Part shown: piece by piece, positions 24,303 to 35,264 of the stretch
How the letters are laid out: each line of letters starts with the position of its first letter
Numbering within the stretch: position 1 is the first letter of the stretch
Assembly: GCA_022579005.1 (NCBI GenBank)
Contig: MU401462.1
Location: 62,001 to 126,000 of the forward strand
DNA: 64,000 nt
Source of the DNA: Poronia punctata
Taxonomy: Eukaryota > Ascomycota > Sordariomycetes > Xylariales > Xylariaceae
Reading direction: 5' to 3'
Notes under the pieces: generated by a model
Databases searched by the model: none
The model's input: only the letters and a program-made list of their open reading frames with translations
Told to the model about the DNA's origin: nothing
Position numbers and translations under genes: made by a program

Positions 24303-26781
24303 GCCGGGCTGTAGAGCTATATCTTGACTACTAGCGACGGGGTAATATACGTTGGGTGGAGGCGAGTATTGTAGTCTAGGGAGTCAGTCTGGCGGTAAAA
24401 GAATAGCGAGAGCTCAGCCGCGCGCGATTTGGAATCACCCAAGATGAGCCTTTGGGGGATCTTCTAGCACGCTGGTGACTACTAAAGTATGAAAGTACGA
24501 TATGGTTCGTAGGCGGTTGTTACAACCTGGGAGGTCAAGTCTACCTGCAATAATGATTGCGCAGAGGATCTCTTTATCTCGTCTATAGTAGACGAGGCTA
24601 GCGAGGGTAGCCCGAACAATACGAATAGACGTTGTGCTATTGAGATCCAGATGACAACAGACTTTTAAGGAAATTAAGAGGTGTTGCGGCGATGAGAGGA
24701 GGTCTCTGACTACTGGGCCCGCTGGCCGAGACGAAGCAAAATAGACTTGCCGCGGGGATAACCCTTTTCTTGTCTGGTGGCTGGAGTACGATCGTTGGGG
24801 TGCGAGGCGAATATATGTCTTAGTGAATTGATATGTTAGGAAGAGAAGTTACCCAGAGGTAATGCTGTATGCCACCGATACACGAAAGCCGGGCGCGCGC
24901 GCTGGCATTGATTGAGAGGCTGCAGTGGTGGAAATCGCGGTCGCGGTCGATCGTTCTGGTAGGTTTGTCGGTACTTGGCACCCTTACACCCGTCGCGTTA
25001 AAGTTCCAGCTATTGGCGAATATCCTGGAGATGAAGTCGGTTGATTTGTCTCAATTGCGTTGAGTGAATGTGTGTCGCTTGATACCTCGTGAGGTGTCGG
25101 TCCCCCGATGAGAAAAATGATGGTTCGAAGTAGGTAGATGAATTGAGGGTTGAATACAATGAGGGGAGCAGAGCAAAGCAGTGCCTGCCTCTAGTGGTGG
25201 TGATTGTGGAGGTGTCTGTGCCTGGGTTGCCTGGGCGTGCTGCAGAGAATTTCAGAGTGGGACAAACGGCAGTTCCACGGTTGCAGACTTTCCCACTCTA
25301 TAATTTAGTTCAACCAATAGGAATGTGGTGCCGGGAGAAGCTCGACTAAAAATGCATACCACAAATACCTCCTACTTAGTATTCTCTGTAGAAGCATAAT
25401 ACAATATATAAACATATTAGCCGGATTATTGCGATATATACATAAGGCCCTTGAAAGTTTACTTTACTTTCACCAAGTTATTAACATCTACAATCGGGAG
25501 CATTTAGGACGAAGGCATAGATCTTAAGGTGTGCTACCTACTACCTAGTATAAAATACAGGTTGATATGATGTATCTATATCCAAGTACCTCGATGTAAG
25601 TAGTATAATACTTTTATGCAAATGGTAAATATGAAGTCATATACTAGCAATACCAGAGGTACTCGGAGTTAATCTGTTGTAATAGCTTGCAAAGGCCACA
25701 TATTTATTATTAATTAGGAAGTGTAATAAGGCAACTCAATAACCAAAGACCCGTCCTTCGGTTCCATTTTACAAGAGACCTCTTTTCATATTCACATCTG
25801 TCAAACAAGTACAACCTAGTCTAGTACATATGTAGCTGGTGTGCTGGTGTAGAAAGTTCAAAGTTCAAGAACGGTAGGGGGGTAGGTAGGTTAGGTTGGT
25901 GCATAATTTTTTCCGACCGACTTCAGAAGGGGATCGGTCAACATCAACAAGCAAACGTTTAAAAGTTGATAATGGATGCGCATGGCATTGTGGCTGGCCA
26001 CACCATCAAAATACAATACGCCTGGGCTGACCTGACCTATACGTACACACACTACTAAACACCACTACACTAAATATCAGTTAGCTAAAGCGTCTGTACT
26101 CTATCTCAATTATGACGCCTATGTAATATACAACTGATACATCTGGCAAAGTAACATAGACTCGTAAACACCTAACCTACCATACATGTATTTATTAGTA
26201 GGTAGGTCCTGCCCACTGGATAATGCGCGTGTCCCCTACAAGTACATCATCTATCTGGTAGCCTGTCTGTTTCGGACCTTTTGTAGAAGAAAGTATCGGA
26301 AGTCGCCTTTTTAAGTCAAACCCACCGCGGTAAATTCTTGCTTTCGGCTTTTAACGCAGAGTTAAGCGACGATAATGGAGGTAAATTTATTTATAATACT
26401 CATATGTTGTAAAACATAGGTATTCGTACGGAATTACCGGGTTCTCCAATTACTATAGGCATATATGGAACCCTGAACAGTCCGCCAGTACTCTCGACGT
26501 ACTTACTTGATTAGTACATATCAAGCTTTGAGTGAAAGCAGAGGGTCAAAGTGGCTTCCTGCACAGTTACATATGTCAAGCCCGATCATCCCCTAGGGTT
26601 CTAATTGGCCAAAAGCTTCTCCATCGAACCCGACTCCTGCCGCTTTTACTAAATCATCATTGAGCTATTTCTACTCTTTTTTTTCTTCCCCCTTACCAAC
26701 ATATCATCACATCTCTTACAATTGTGAAGTTTTGTTGATCCTGCCCACCCCTGCACCGTCTAACTGCACCTACCGCACATC
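24303..26781. other. Divergent promoter region (seb1 / citrate synthase), no gene seen
   Basis: About 2.5 kb with both leaders. AT-rich in the middle (about 25370-25700), with TAGG words at 25886-25902 and 26197-26206. A pyrimidine-rich stretch precedes the citrate synthase ATG. No ORF with protein-like features. Confidence 0.5.
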
Positions 26782-28394
26782 ATGGCCTCTACACTTCGTA
26801 TGAGCTCTTCCGCTCTGCGAGCCTCTCTCAGAGCTCCTGCTTCGCGGACCACTGCCTTCAACGCCGCGCGATGCTACTCAGCCAAGACCCAGGTGAGTCC
26901 CCTCCAGAGTAGACTTTTCTAGGCCTCACGCGCAGTATTCACAGAAGGCTAACTTGTCACCTCTCTCCTTAGACACTCAAGGAACGCTTCGCCGAGCTAC
27001 TCCCCGAGAAGATTGATGAGATCAAGACACTAAGAAAGTAGGCTTCCTTTTGCGCACGCCCTCCGATGTTGAACCTAACACGATGCTTACTTTGAAAACC
27101 ATAGGGAGCATGGCTCCAAGGTAGTTGACAAGGTCACTCTTGACCAGGTCTATGGCGGTGCGCGAGGTATCAAGTCCCTTGTCTGGGAAGGTTCCGTCCT
27201 TGATTCTGAGGAGGGTATCCGATTCCGTGGCAAGACCATCCCCGAGTGCCAGGAGCTTCTCCCCAAGGCTCCCGGTGGCAAGGAACCTCTGCCCGAAGGT
27301 TCGTATAATTCAGAGACCCCCTCGAGTAAGCAATTGCTGAACTGGTCACAGGCCTCTTCTGGCTTCTCCTGACCGGAGAGGTCCCTACTGAGCAGCAGGT
27401 TCGCGACTTGTCCGCTGAGTGGGCTGCCCGATCCGACGTCCCCAAGTTCGTCGAGGAGCTCATTGACCGCTGCCCTACCGACCTTCACCCCATGGCTCAG
27501 TTCTCCCTCGCCGTTACCGCTCTCGAGCAGACCTCTTCGTTCGCCAAGGCCTACGCCAAGGGTGTAAACAAGAAGGATTACTGGGGATACACCTTCGAGG
27601 ATTCGATGGACTTGATCGCCAAGCTCCCTACCATTGCCGCCCGCATCTACCAGAATGTCTTCAAAGGTGGCAAGGTCGCCCCCGTCCAGAAGGATAAGGA
27701 TTACAGTTTCAACTTTGCCAACCAACTTGGATTCGGCGAGAACAAGGACTTTATCGAGTTGATGCGTCTGTATCTTACCATCCACACCGATCACGAGGGT
27801 GGTAACGTCAGCGCTCACACTACCCACCTTGTCGGTAGCGCTCTGAGCTCTCCGTTCCTCTCCCTTGCCGCTGGTCTCAATGGTCTTGCTGGCCCCCTGC
27901 ACGGCCTGGCCAACCAGGAGGTGTTGAACTGGCTCACTGAGATGAAGAAGACCATCGGTGACGACCTCAGCGATCAGAAGATCAAGGACTACCTCTGGTC
28001 TACTCTTAACGCCGGCCGTGTCGTTCCTGGTTACGGTCATGCTGTTCTGCGCAAGACTGACCCTCGCTACATGGCTCAGCGCACCTTTGCTCAGGAGAAG
28101 ATGCCCAACGACCCCATGTTCCAGCTGGTCAGCCAGGTGTACAAGATCGCCCCTGGCGTTCTCACTGAGCATGGCAAGACCAAGAACCCCTTCCCCAACG
28201 TCGACGCTCACTCTGGCGTTCTTCTCCAGTACTACGGCCTGACCGAGGCCAACTACTACACTGTCCTCTTCGGTGTATCGCGTGCCATTGGTGTGCTTCC
28301 CCAGCTCATCATTGACCGTGCCGTTGGTGCCCCTATCGAGCGCCCCAAGAGTTTCTCGACCGCTAAGTGGATCGAGATCTGCAAGAAGCTATAA
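26782..28394 (+). CDS. cit1: Citrate synthase, mitochondrial
   Basis: Four exons, 26782-26892, 26973-27037, 27105-27298 and 27352-28394, encode 470 aa. It condenses oxaloacetate and acetyl-CoA into citrate in the TCA cycle. Residues 1 to about 33 are an Arg/Ser/Ala-rich matrix-targeting sequence with a likely cleavage near RCYS. The catalytic triad is intact: His307 in [10 protein letters not shown], His353 in [16 protein letters not shown], and Asp408 in PNVDAHSGV. These correspond to pig H274, H320 and D375 with a constant offset of 33. The C-terminus ends EICKKL with no peroxisomal signal, so this is the mitochondrial form and not methylcitrate or peroxisomal citrate synthase; a methylcitrate synthase would look similar, and the call rests on overall sequence. 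Codon use is strongly C/T-ending, as in highly expressed genes. Confidence 0.93.
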
Positions 28395-29149
28395 AGGAGC
28401 GTTGTCTGAAGGTGTACATTTCGGTTTGTTATTGATGGGCACAGGTTACAAAATTATAGACGGTCCTAGGGTGGGACTGTATCATGAGGGAGGTTGTATT
28501 AGAGAATGTCCCCGGTGGTACCAAAATCTTCACATGTACAATAATATATCATGATTGTGTGTTTACAACGGCGTTGTGAACTCTGCAAGCTTTAGTTTCT
28601 ATGATTGATGCTTTTATCCCACTCCTCGGTCCCTCTACCCTGACAAGACAAGAACCCAAGGAGGGGATGACGTGTAGTCATAGGTATAAGTATCACTTGA
28701 AGTGAGGATTTCTGGTCAAAGCTATCTAACCTAGCTATCTAGCAAAGAGTTTGAAGTCATTTGTCCATTCTAATGCCTACTCTATCCCTCAATCGGGTTT
28801 TACACAAAAGATGCGTGTATGCGTATGTAGGAATTATGTAGTACAATGGGATCTATCCTTGCACGACTACTTGGAAAACTTGTAGTTGAATTTTCTAAAA
28901 GTATTCTTTGGGGGATGTCCGAGACTGTTGAGTACTAGTAGCGGGGTGCTAATCTCAGCACTCAGCCAAGAGCCTAGTACTACCAAACTCTGAGATGAAA
29001 TAAGGCGAGCAAACAAGAGCCTTTGCTGGGCTTACTATGCTGTACTTAGCAATTGTTGGGCACGCCACAAAAACATCAACCGGGGCGGTGGGATATGGTG
29101 GGAAACAGGTCGCAACAAGCACCAAGTACCTAGGTACAGTCGGTCCTTA
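28395..29149. other. 3' flank of citrate synthase
   Basis: About 750 bp of moderately AT-rich sequence with CTAG/TAGG words, ending at the TA that borders the transposon relic. No gene seen. Confidence 0.45.
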
Positions 29150-29163
29150 ATAGAAACGAGCAA
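29150..29163 (+). repeat. Left TIR of the AT-rich element
   Basis: ATAGAAACGAGCAA, flanked on the left by TA. Confidence 0.75.
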
Positions 29164-30507
29164 GCCCTATATTGCCACATTTTACCGACAGGGTATGTTA
29201 TTTTTAACATCGCGTATTGTACTTAATTTAATAGCAAAAAAGATTTTAAATAGTATATAATATGTTTTTTTGACGGGGCTTTTATGTAGTATAGCTTAGT
29301 ATTTTATGTACTACTTACAAGCTACGATAAAGGCTGCAATATAGCGCAGCATAAAGTTAATAAAATAATTTAACATATTAATTTTAAAGTTATTTTATTG
29401 CTTAACTATAGCGTATATAAGCATATTTAATATTTTAGCTAAATTGCTTATAGCTTATAAGTATAAATTAGCAATATAGATTTGCTTTTTAAGTAGTTTT
29501 TATACGTTTTTAATAAAGTTTATATTAAGTAAATATAGTAGCTAATTTAATACTTTATACTTATTAAGGTTAAAAAGGTTTTTTACTATATATATAGTAT
29601 AAATAAAAGCGTTATTATATATAAAAATAAAGTTAAATTTAAGGTTTTTAAAAAGGTGCTTTTTAAGTATTTTTATATACACCTTAGCAATTATGCTTTT
29701 TTACGCTATATTAAGGTTGCCTAGCATAGCTATAAAACAAGACTTATAGTTATAGCAAAATTTACTTTAAAATATTTATATTTGCGTGTTTTTTTTATAG
29801 CAAGGTTAAACATATTTAACTAATAAATATAATATACTTATTTTAAAAAAAAATTAAAGAAAATTTAAAGTAATAGTAGTACTTAGCGCAAAAAGTATTA
29901 AACTTACTTTTAAAGCAAAAAGCTTACGCTGCGCATTAGTTATTATAATAGTTAATATTAGATTTATTACTAAAAAAACGCGCTATTAAAAATTAAAACT
30001 TTTATTTTAGTGCGCTAAAGCTTATTTTAACTTTTTTATAGCTGCTTAAAAGGTTAAAAACAGCTATTAAAGTGCTTGCTAGTATACAATGCCTTTTTTT
30101 TTAAGCTACTTTTTTAAAGTGTTTAAAAACATATTTAAGCAAGTTGTTTTATATAATTTGCAAGTAAAAACAAAAGGATTGGCCTTAATACACTTTATAA
30201 TATGCTTTTTATAATATTAATTTATTTTAAAAGGCTGCTTTAGCTATAAGCGCAAATAAGCTAAAATTTAGTTATTATAGCAAACTATAATATTAAATAC
30301 ACTTTTTTGCAAAATGCTAAATTTAACTGCTAAAAACTTTGCTATATGCTTTGCTATATATAATAAATAAATTTTAGTCTTTATATAAAGGCTTTATTAA
30401 TTTTTTAAGCTTATAAAAGGTAGTGTAGCCTAGCAAAACATGTTTAAAAAAAGAAGGTGTAATAAAAAAGAAATAATTTACACGAAAAAACGCGGTAGGG
30501 GACTTTT

Positions 30508-30521
30508 TTGCTCGTTTCTAA
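30508..30521 (-). repeat. Right TIR of the AT-rich element
   Basis: TTGCTCGTTTCTAA on the plus strand, inverted partner of 29150-29163 with one mismatch, followed by TA. Confidence 0.75.
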
Positions 30522-31847
30522 TAGGTCCCCACTATATTATCCCCCATTCACCAACCTACCTGGGAAGTACCTAGGTAGATGTTTGACACAGATAGGAAAC
30601 ATAGAAATGTAGAATGCTCTCTTCTTCAAGAGCTACCTAGTATCGACAGGCTCCGAGAATATTTTCTTCAAAAAGGAGCTCCTGTTAGGAAGGGGTCTAC
30701 ACTTGTTCCAGATTAGGCTAGATGGCCAAGGAAGTACGTTTTGGGCGTTACGTCCAGATTAGGGAATAGATGGTTCGGAATCGACCCTTCTCTGCTAACA
30801 CGTAGGTTAGATAACTGTTGAACTGTTATCCGAATACGATTTGGATTTGTACTGGTTTGCACTGGATTGGATTGGATCCCAAGGGGTTGGGAAAGATAGG
30901 AGAAATAAGTGTCAGACCATCCGTGACGTGACGGAAAGGAAAAAAGTAAAGGAGTGTCAAGATCCTGTCGATTGGTAACCTTGGCATGTAATCCCTTCTG
31001 TAGGTAGTTAGCAAATAAGCATGGGTTTTCTTACTAGCAATATTGCAAGCACATGTAGATTGTGATGTAGGTGAATGATTTCTTGAGGTTGGCGATGCTC
31101 GGTTATATGTGTGTTCCTTAGGACCGATTATAGGATCTCTATGTACCTTGGTAAAGCTATTGGAATTTGCACATGCCGAAAAGCAGCTCTCTCAGCAGGT
31201 GATTTCACTACCTTTGAGCAGATTTGGGGGGTTGATATCGGGCAAGTGTCGGGAGGTGATAAAGTCTGACCGCGGTTTCGTTCGGGTAATCGGCCGGTCT
31301 GCGAGAATCGGGGCAGTAATCAACAATCGGGGTACCGACAGACCAATCAGGAGTCGATTGACTTGCAAGATAACCCACCGGATATGATTAGACTTCCTCA
31401 TCCGGTCTGGCCCGAGCCAGCTCCCACAGTGAACACCCCCCGAATGTCCCCCATTGTCCCCCAAAGTCTCGAAGCTATGGGCCCAAGCAGCCAAGGTACA
31501 GCAACCGTTGTGCAGGTTCCAATAGTGCCAGCATGCTTGCTGTATTAGGTACTCAGTAGGCAGGTTAGGGATCTGTTAAGGGTCGGTCCCCTGTCACTGC
31601 CCGTGCGTTTCGACTTGTGCGTGTACATGCTTGCGAGACATTTCCTTGGCCCGTCAGCCTCATCATACAAAACTATCCCTCAGTTTTTTCTGACGTCCTT
31701 TTCGCTCCCTGAACCTTACTTTTACACTGCATACATCCGCCTCCTTTGGACTTCCCCTCCCATCGTTTCCCCCCCTCCAACCTTGCGACGAAGCACCCAA
31801 TTGCCTTGGTCAGGCCCCCCCCCCTTCCCCAGTAACGACGACGAGAG
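30522..31847. other. Upstream region of yhm2, no gene seen
   Basis: About 1.3 kb of unique sequence with normal base composition, ending in a C/T-rich leader just before the yhm2 ATG. Short open frames here lack protein-like features. Confidence 0.5.
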
Positions 31848-33041
31848 ATGTCTGGTACTACCGCCGCGATGCCGTCTTCATTGACGGAGAAGAAGCTTGA
31901 GAAGAAGCCCATCAAGTTTTCGAACTTGTTGCTCGGTGCCGGTCTGAACCTTTTCGAGGTCACGACCCTCGGACAGCCTCTTGAGGTCGTCAAGACCACC
32001 ATGGCTGCGAACCGAGGTGACAGCTTTGGCACTGCTCTCAGTCGCATCTGGGGTCGTGGAGGTGTCCTTGGATGTAAGCAGCAATCCATTCATTCACCTT
32101 AAGCTCCCCCAGTTCCCTACAACTCGACGTTGTCCCCGTTGGGCGTATGGGACAGATATCATGACGTCGTTGGACAACACGGAAATAGTATGATCACTCC
32201 ACTAACACGCGAGTCATGCAGTCTACCAGGGCCTGATCCCCTGGGCTTGGATCGAGGCCTCGACCAAGGGTGCCGTCCTCCTTTTCGTCGCCTCCGAGGC
32301 AGAATACTATGCTCGAGCCGCTGGTGCCTCTGAGTTTGGTGGTGGTATCCTCGGTGGTGTCGCCGGCGGTGTCGCCCAGGCTTATGCCACTATGGGTTTC
32401 TGTACCTGCATGAAGACGGTCGAGATTACTCAACACAAGATTGCGGCTGCCGGCGTAAAACCCCCCAGCACCTTCGCGACCTTCATGGATATCTACCGTA
32501 AGGAGGGTATCCGCGGCATTAACAAGGGTGTCAACGCCGTCGCGATTCGGCAGATGACCAACTGGGGTTCGCGTTTCGGTCTGTCCCGTCTCGCCGAACA
32601 AGGCATCCGCCGCGTCACCGGCAAGGAACAAAGCGATAAGCTTTCCGTCTTCGAGAAGATCGCCTCCTCGGCCATCGGTGGTGGCCTGTCGGCTTGGAAC
32701 CAGCCCATCGAGGTTATCCGTGTCGAGATGCAGAGCAAGAAGGAGGATCCCAACCGACCGAAGAAGATGACGGTCGGCAATACTTTCAAGTATATCTACG
32801 AGACGAATGGTGTCAAGGGTCTCTACCGCGGTGTCACGCCGCGTATCGGTTTGGGCGTTTGGCAGACGGTTTGCATGGTAGCCATGGGTGATATGTGAGT
32901 ATTCCGTCTTCCCCTCTCTTGTTCATGCTAGACTTGCGTATATGCTGTTTGACAAGTATTTGCTAACTCGAACGTTCTACCAACAGGGCCAAGGCTTATG
33001 TCGAGAAGCTGACGGGCGAGAAGGTCACTGCTAAGCATTAG
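31848..33041 (+). CDS. yhm2: Mitochondrial citrate/2-oxoglutarate carrier Yhm2
   Basis: Three exons, 31848-32073, 32222-32894 and 32987-33041, encode 317 aa, close to the usual Yhm2 length. It is an inner-membrane carrier of the SLC25 family that exchanges citrate and 2-oxoglutarate; yeast Yhm2 was also linked to mitochondrial DNA maintenance. Three Solcar repeats are visible. The first signature is TLGQPLEVVKTTMAANR, the second is the Yhm2-specific degenerate MGFCTCMKTVEIT, and the third is WNQPIEVIRVEMQSKKEDPN. The blocks YQGLIPWAWIEASTKGAVLLFV and GINKGVNAVAIRQMTNWGSRFG are characteristic of Yhm2. The C-terminus is VTAKH. The 148-bp first intron (GTAAGC...GCAG) is the largest coding intron; the second is GTGAGT...ACAG with CTAAC. 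It lies 3.45 kb downstream of citrate synthase on the same strand. Confidence 0.95.
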
Positions 33042-35201
33042 ACGGCGTTTACTGTAGATGGGTTTGCTCGTGCTTTTTTTGGTTACCAACAACGTCGGAC
33101 AGTTGATGGTTTATCTTTTCCCCCTGATATTTGTACAGTTCTAGGGTATTATGAAGCCCGAACAGCTCGGGATGTTAAGTGAATAATACCGGATAGACAT
33201 GGGAATATATGGAAACGCGATGAAAGAGGCTTTTCGACTTGTTTACTACATGCACCTTTGCCTCATAGGACGTTGGCGCGTCATAGTCACGTACATGGCC
33301 CACGTTTTGATGTAAATACCTAGTGCTACGACAACGCTTCGCAAATCTAATCATAACCAACCTAACTACTAACTTGCCTTGATGGCATGAAGTTCACGTC
33401 CTCTCCTATCTGTGCTAGGCCAGCCCCAAGCAACGTGAGGGAATACAAATACCAATTTTCAAGGCCGTATGGGTGCGCTTTTCTTTCCTTCCATACCAAA
33501 CTCAAAACTTCCCAGAAATACAAACTTTGGCACTCCGCATGGCAGCAAATACCATTCCATTTCTAAGAGATGAGCCCATTGTCACGATGGAACACGAAAT
33601 AACCACTCCTTTCCCTTTCGCTTTCCCCTAATGCATATATGATGTAGTATTGCCGAGGTATCCGCCCCCGGTTTTTTGGTCCCTTTGTCAATGACTCGTG
33701 CAATATCCCACTCCTTTCCGTCCGGCCGGAGGTCGTGTGGGTTGGTTTTCTGAGGGCGGCTGTGGGGTTTTGGGGATGTCTCCGTTGGATTTCGGAGGTG
33801 GCGTTTAATGCTACTTGGGACATATTGAGAAAAGATATTTATAGACTTTGTTCTATAACGATACATTTTCTCGGAAAGTTTTAAAACAACTTCCTTTTTA
33901 ACATTTTTATCATTCTCATTATTATCACTTGTCCTGTTTTTTTTTATTGTTTCCCGTCGGTTTTTTGTTGCCTAATTTGCGACCTGCGCGGAAGGCCTTT
34001 GGTTACTTAAGTGGTTGGTTGGTCTGAAGCCTGCCGTCTTCCTTCGGAGATCGTGGGCCTTTCGGTGCGGTACGGGGAGTGTAGTGGCAATGGAAAAGGG
34101 GAGCGTTTAACCTAGCTGACCCGGATTATGCCTTTGGAGATATAGGTAGGTATGTTGGCTTATTGATACTTTGATACATTGCCCCTGGGCTCTGGGTTTC
34201 TTGAGGATTGGTTGGTCTTTATCTAGCAATCGGAAACGCGTAAGAGGCGCGGATATACTACCTTCGTTCTCTTGCTAAACCTGCGGGTTTTTCTATAGAG
34301 AGAGAGAGGCTAGAGATAGGAGGGGTATTGTAGGTTTGCGATGCTTTGGCAAAGTGGGATTCTGCTTCACTTATATCTAAGCCCTTCTTGTATATAAGGT
34401 TCAGGGTTGTCTACGCTACTTATATTGTTCACATGACTTAGATAAGATAGAATGAGTTTTAATCGGTATAACACAATATAGCTATAATAAAAGGGGCGTT
34501 CTTTAGCTTTGCTCATCGGTTTTACAAGAAAGGGCTTGTTTTGATTTCTGAAGAATCCTGACTTTGAGTTGTTAAGTAAGTACCTAGGTAGTTACGTCTA
34601 AACAGGGCGTTTCTATCCCTAGAGATCAATATGTTAAGAGCCCTCTGTTTGGGGTGTCTAACAAGCCAGTCCAGACTCTTTCAATGGTCATTTCCCATCT
34701 GTCGGGCTCCTATCAAACATACGATCTGTAAGTATCACAAGTAAAAAACCTGTCAACAAACCCGCGCCATGTGAAGTTGTTAAGTGAAATTGTGCCAGGT
34801 TTCAAGGGCCTTGTAAAACATCTATCTCGTAGCACACTTACAAAGAATGTCCCTTGGACTTGGTCGTCATCTTCGTCGACCCTAATACCTATGTCTCTAT
34901 CGGTTTTCGGGAAGAGAAACATATACCTTCCTATATTCTGTCTACATCTCGGGGCTTTTTACTTGCCCCCTCGGAGTCTGGGCTCGGGAACCCTCTTTAG
35001 TCATTATGTTCTAGCTGGGTGTCAGTTTGCGGTATTGGCTTCGAAATGAACTTGTTGGATTGCGGATCAGAGTAGGATAGAAACATGACCCCTTTTTCGA
35101 ATAGGTAAGTAAAAGTTAGATTCTAAAATATGAACTGGTGCTTAGTTTACCAGGATGGAAACCACAAATGGGCGATTCGTATAGGATTCTTATAACAGCA
35201 T

Positions 35202-35264
<63 letters not shown>

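Larger units (their letters stand above)
29150..30521. mobile_element. RIP-degraded Tc1/mariner/pogo-like transposon relic
   Basis: A 1372-bp block that is extremely AT-rich, dense in TATA/TTAA words, with no ORF of useful length. It begins ATAGAAACGAGCAA (29150-29163) and ends TTGCTCGTTTCTAA (30508-30521). These are inverted copies matching at 13 of 14 bases, with weaker similarity further in (CCCTA near 29165 against the complement of TAGGGGAC near 30496). A TA lies immediately outside each end (29148-29149 and 30522-30523). Length, short TIRs and TA duplication are hallmarks of Tc1/mariner/pogo elements. Loss of C:G pairs points to RIP. The superfamily rests on structure only; no transposase motif survives that I can read. 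Confidence 0.75.

Noticed and set aside
27150..28211. 353-codon minus-strand open frame opposite citrate synthase
   Set aside because: Antisense shadow of strong codon bias; composition is Leu/Val/Gly/Asp-rich without a recognisable domain.
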